NCBI GenBank assembly: GCA_963755985.1
Contig: CAVWLO010000004.1
Coordinates: 124,001-188,000, forward strand
Length of the DNA stretch: 64,000 nt
Origin: DASXMT01 sp963755985
GTDB lineage: Bacteria; Actinomycetota; Acidimicrobiia; Acidimicrobiales; RAAP-2
Direction of reading: 5' to 3'
Shown here: piece after piece, positions 61,297-64,000 of the stretch
Position numbering within the stretch: the first letter of the stretch is position 1
Layout: each line of letters starts with the position of its first letter
Notes under the pieces: generated by a model
The model's input: the letters and a program-made list of their open reading frames with translations, nothing else
Database searches by the model: none
What the model was told of the DNA's origin: nothing
Made by a program: the position numbers and the translations under genes

Positions 61297-61863
61297 CTAG
61301 CCCTCCTGGTCGCCGCCCACACTGGAACTGCGGACCCAGGGGTTCTCCACCATGGTGGCGAGTCGTGATCCCCAGGCGCAGGCCCGGTCGGTCTCGCCCG
61401 CCACGAGGTGGTTCTTGGTCACCAGGAAGCTCTGGGGTCGCGTCACCACCCTGAAGCCGACCTTCGAGAGTCGGCGCCCGATGCCCCTGGATGCACGGCC
61501 GGTGAGGGCCGACGGGCCCCGGGAACGGGTATCGAAGACGGCCCCGTCGGCGTGGACCGGGCCGAGAGCGGCCAGCCATTCCCGCACACCCGGCCCTGTG
61601 TCCGCACCCGGCTCGAGGACAAGATCACTGCCCGGCTTCTCGACGTAGCCAGAGGCCCCCTTGCGGGTACTCGGACGGGACATGCTTCTCGCGTGCGTCG
61701 GCCCGCCCACGACGACCAGATCGGCATCGCCGACGGTTCGGGCATCGGCGTCGGCGACACCTACAACCTTCACATCGGCCAAGGCCCGCATCCCCTCGGC
61801 GATCGCCTCGGCAATGGCCCGTGTATTCCCGAACATCGACTCGTACACGATCAAAGCGTTCAT
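61297..61863 (-). CDS. Flavodoxin-family protein
   Basis: A 188-residue protein: MNALIVYESMFGNTRAIAEAIAEGM is the FMN phosphate loop, DADLVVVGGPTHARSMS the second loop. A C-terminal helix follows (GRASRGIGRRLSKVGFRVV, then ENPWVRSSSVGG). CAGGAGAT precedes ATG 61863. It is an electron carrier or FMN-binding quinone reductase-like protein; partner unknown. Confidence 0.9.
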   Translation of the reverse strand: MNALIVYESMFGNTRAIAEAIAEGMRALADVKVVGVADADARTVGDADLVVVGGPTHARSMSRPSTRKGASGYVEKPGSDLVLEPGADTGPGVREWLAALGPVHADGAVFDTRSRGPSALTGRASRGIGRRLSKVGFRVVTRPQSFLVTKNHLVAGETDRACAWGSRLATMVENPWVRSSSVGGDQEG

Positions 61864-62130
61864 CGGTAATCTCCTGACGCGTGGGCAACACGGCCAGCGT
61901 GTCGCCTCGGCTCCGAATGGGACAGGGCCGAAGGTCCCGAGTTCGGATAGTCGTTCGGGGCTGGAGACAATGGATGGACGAAGGTCCCGTCGGCCATGAG
62001 GCCCGGGTCTCAGCGTGGCGTGTGCCCGAGGACGGTCCCGACCCTCGGCCGCCGGGTGGACGCCCGTTGGTGTGGGCGGCAGGAAAGCTGCGGGCCTCGA
62101 AGCCCTCACCCCCTATCCGAGCAGCTCCCG

Positions 62131-63225
62131 CTATCCGAGCAGTTCCCGCACGGCGCGCGCGATCTCAAGGTCTTCACGGGCGTGGACGACGAGTACGGCC
62201 GGGTTCTCCCCCTCCGCCGACACCAGCGCGTCCCCGCCATCTGCCTCATGGTCGGAGCCGGCCAGCCCCAGCCCGAGAAAGCCCAGTCCGGCACACGTGT
62301 CGGCGCGCAGCCGGGCCGAGCCTTCCCCGGCACCCCCGGTGAACACGAGGCAGTCGATGCCGCCCATGGCCGCGGTCATGGCGCCCACGCCGGTTTGGAT
62401 GCGGTACACGTACACCTCGTAGGCGAGCCGTGCCGCCGCGTCCCCGGCGTCGGCCGCGGCGATCACCCGACGCAGGTCTCCGGAGTACCCCGACAACCCG
62501 AGCAACCCCGACTCGTGCTCGAGCGCGGTCTCGACCTCCTCGGCCGAGAGGCCACCGTGTCGCTGCACCCACAAGATGAGTCCCGGATCGACGGTACCCG
62601 AGCGGGTCGCCATGACGAGGCCCTCGATCGGCGTGAACCCCATCGTCGTGTCGACGGAGCGCCCGTAGGCCACGGCGGCGAGCGATGCGCCGGAGCCGAG
62701 GTGGGCCGTCACCACCCGGAGATGCCGTCGCGGCCGTCCGAGCAGCTCGCCGGCCCGCCGACTGGCCCAATCGTGACTGAGCCCGTGGAACCCGAAGCGT
62801 CGGATGGCCCACCGTTCCCGCCAGTCGCGGGGCACGGCGTAGGTGGCCGCCTTGGCCGGCAGACCGGCATGAAAACCCGTGTCGAAGCAGGCGACCTGTG
62901 GGAGGCCCGGTTGCAGCGATCGCAAGGCGCCGATCGCAGCCAGGCTCGGCGGATTGTGCAACGGCGCCAGATCGGCCAGCGCCTCGAGGACCGCATCCGT
63001 GTCGTCCTCGAGGAGTATGGGCTGACGGAACGCCGCACCGCCGTGGACGATGCGGTGTCCGGCCGCATCGATCGGCGGGCACCTGGCCAGGAAGCGGCCC
63101 AGGCCGTCGGCCACCCCGGCTGCCTCCGGGCGGGGAAGGTCCTCCTTCGTCACGAGGTTGTTCGCGTCATCGACGACGCGCAGCTTCAGCGAGCTGGAGC
63201 CGACATTGACGGCGAGGATGTGCAC
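62131..63225 (-). CDS. ackA: Acetate kinase
   Basis: A 364-residue acetokinase-family enzyme. Motifs: ILAVNVGSSSLKLRV (phosphate 1), GHRIVHGG, ACFDTGFHAGLPAKA, RFGFHGLSHDW (usual FHGTSH) and VFTGGAGEGSARLRADTCAGL. It converts acetyl phosphate and ADP to acetate and ATP. It is shorter than the usual 400 or so residues. GTG 63225 fits an AAGG seven bases upstream; GTG 63231 is too close. Neither phosphotransacetylase nor phosphoketolase lies in the window. Confidence 0.92.
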   Translation of the reverse strand: MHILAVNVGSSSLKLRVVDDANNLVTKEDLPRPEAAGVADGLGRFLARCPPIDAAGHRIVHGGAAFRQPILLEDDTDAVLEALADLAPLHNPPSLAAIGALRSLQPGLPQVACFDTGFHAGLPAKAATYAVPRDWRERWAIRRFGFHGLSHDWASRRAGELLGRPRRHLRVVTAHLGSGASLAAVAYGRSVDTTMGFTPIEGLVMATRSGTVDPGLILWVQRHGGLSAEEVETALEHESGLLGLSGYSGDLRRVIAAADAGDAAARLAYEVYVYRIQTGVGAMTAAMGGIDCLVFTGGAGEGSARLRADTCAGLGFLGLGLAGSDHEADGGDALVSAEGENPAVLVVHAREDLEIARAVRELLG

Positions 63226-63369
63226 CGGCACACCTTGCCAGATCTAGTGCATGACACGTCCCGAGAGATGCCTCCCGAAAGACATGGCTTACGGGTCGGG
63301 AACGCTCGAGCGCCCGGGCTCAGTCGGGGTTGTGGTCGACCCGACTTCCGCACATCGACTACGGCCTTT

Positions 63370-63642
63370 TCATTCCAAAATAGGCAGGGGAGGGATCTGG
63401 TAACGGTTGTGGCGTCCTTCTTTGGTCTTGCTCACGCACCCCGCGTCGGTCAGGTCCTTGACGATCCCGTATGCAGTGCGGTCCGTGATCCCGAGGCGGT
63501 CACCGATATCACGGAGTCGAACCTCTGGGTCGCGTGCGATGCACACAAGTGCACGACCATGATTGGTCAAGAACATCCAGTCCTCCAATGAGGGAAGGCG
63601 CGTAAAGCGCCCCTCAATGGGAGATGTGTGAGATGAGGCCAC
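63370..63642 (-). CDS. Winged-helix transcriptional regulator
   Basis: A 90-residue wHTH protein: NHGRALVCIARDPEVRLRDIGDRLGITDRTAYGIVKDLTDAGCVSKTKEGRHNRYQI is a complete winged helix. It ends shortly after (PPLPILE), without the C-terminal segment present in its paralogue at the window end, so it may be a truncated copy. It sits upstream of ackA on the same strand. Confidence 0.85.
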   Translation of the reverse strand: MASSHTSPIEGRFTRLPSLEDWMFLTNHGRALVCIARDPEVRLRDIGDRLGITDRTAYGIVKDLTDAGCVSKTKEGRHNRYQIPPLPILE

Positions 63643-63828
63643 AGCGGGCTCGGTCCCTCTAGGAGCCAGTCTCGTTCCCCGAGACTCGAAGAGTTATATG
63701 GCTGACCTCTATGTGCAGCCTAGCTGCTTTCAGGGCAACCACCGCCCAGGTGCCTGGAACGCCGCCTGCGCACCGTCTCCCCCTCTCTTCAGCGACACTC
63801 CACGGGGCTCTTGGCGACCCCCGAACGG

Positions 63829-64000
63829 CTAGCCTCGTCCCTTCACCAGCAGCTCCAGGACATCGCCAATGGGGGCGTGTTGCAGGTCTGCCCGCTCCGG
63901 TAGCGGCAGGTGGTCCTGAATCTGGTAGCGGTTGCGTCGGCCCTCTTTGGTCTTGATCACGTACCCGGCGTCGGTCAGGTCGTTCACGATGCCGTAGGCG
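63829..64000 (-). CDS. Winged-helix regulator, paralogue of the preceding gene (5' end outside the window)
   Basis: The last 57 codons of a minus-strand gene that begins beyond the window. It reads AYGIVNDLTDAGYVIKTKEGRRNRYQIQ, closely matching the neighbouring regulator, then continues DHLPLPERADLQHAPIGDVLELLVKGRG to a TAG at 63829. The extra C-terminal residues are typical of the full-length family. Confidence 0.82.
   Translation of the reverse strand, partial: AYGIVNDLTDAGYVIKTKEGRRNRYQIQDHLPLPERADLQHAPIGDVLELLVKGRG

Noticed and set aside
1..64000. tRNA or rRNA genes
   Set aside because: No convincing TPsiC arm with matching acceptor stem and no rRNA-like sequence was found on either strand by eye.

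Overview
The window is high-GC DNA from an actinobacterium, most likely of the Acidimicrobiia type (inference). The signs are a WhiB protein, a WYL regulator, an F420-type luciferase-like oxidoreductase, a DUF222/HNH endonuclease, TIGR03086-type proteins, frequent GTG starts and a Gram-positive-style Tad pilus locus without a secretin. I found no rRNA, tRNA or CRISPR array.

Layout. 0.1-9.9 kb holds regulators and metabolic genes: NUDIX, WhiB, WYL regulator, DinB-like protein, aminotransferase, SMP-30 lactonase, a divergent MarR/MFS exporter pair and an FAD oxidoreductase. 10.1-14.0 kb is a cyclase-ATPase-TPR regulator broken by three apparent one-base insertions. 14.3-29.8 kb carries a stress protein, a HAD phosphatase, a metallophosphoesterase coupled to a GMC oxidoreductase/hydrolase fusion, a secreted phosphodiesterase facing a beta-propeller protein, an ECF sigma/anti-sigma pair, a Mn exporter and small enzymes. 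30.5-42.2 kb is a Tad/Flp pilus operon on the minus strand: tad-associated secreted protein, CpaB, TadZ, TadA, TadB, TadC, Flp pilin, three TadE/G-like pseudopilins and a LysM-BTAD protein. Many of its genes overlap by 1-4 nt. 42.2-46.4 kb is accessory: a damaged lipoprotein, a TacA/TacT-like pair, a truncated thioredoxin-like protein and an IS3-type element. 46.8-55.2 kb has the HNH endonuclease, a DnaQ/GIY-YIG nuclease, an LLM oxidoreductase, a DHFR-like reductase, a TrpF-like protein lacking the usual Cys, TrpD and an acyl-CoA dehydrogenase. 55.4-64 kb has a three-gene cytochrome b cluster, a lipoprotein hydrolase, a P-type ATPase fused to hemerythrin, a flavodoxin, acetate kinase and two paralogous winged-helix regulators, the second cut by the window end.

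Two patterns run through the whole window. First, short tandem repeats are very common. Inside genes their units are almost always multiples of three (15, 21, 24, 27, 30 bp), while intergenic ones are often not (13, 74 bp). Second, several large genes carry apparent single-base insertions; two of these fall in the same octamer, CTGCCGCG. These are either assembly errors, gene decay or, less likely, recoding.

The best candidates for under-described biology are the cytochrome b cluster without Rieske or cytochrome c partners, the P-type ATPase-hemerythrin fusion, the oxidoreductase-hydrolase fusion with its coupled phosphoesterase, and the pilus operon ending in a membrane LysM-BTAD protein.
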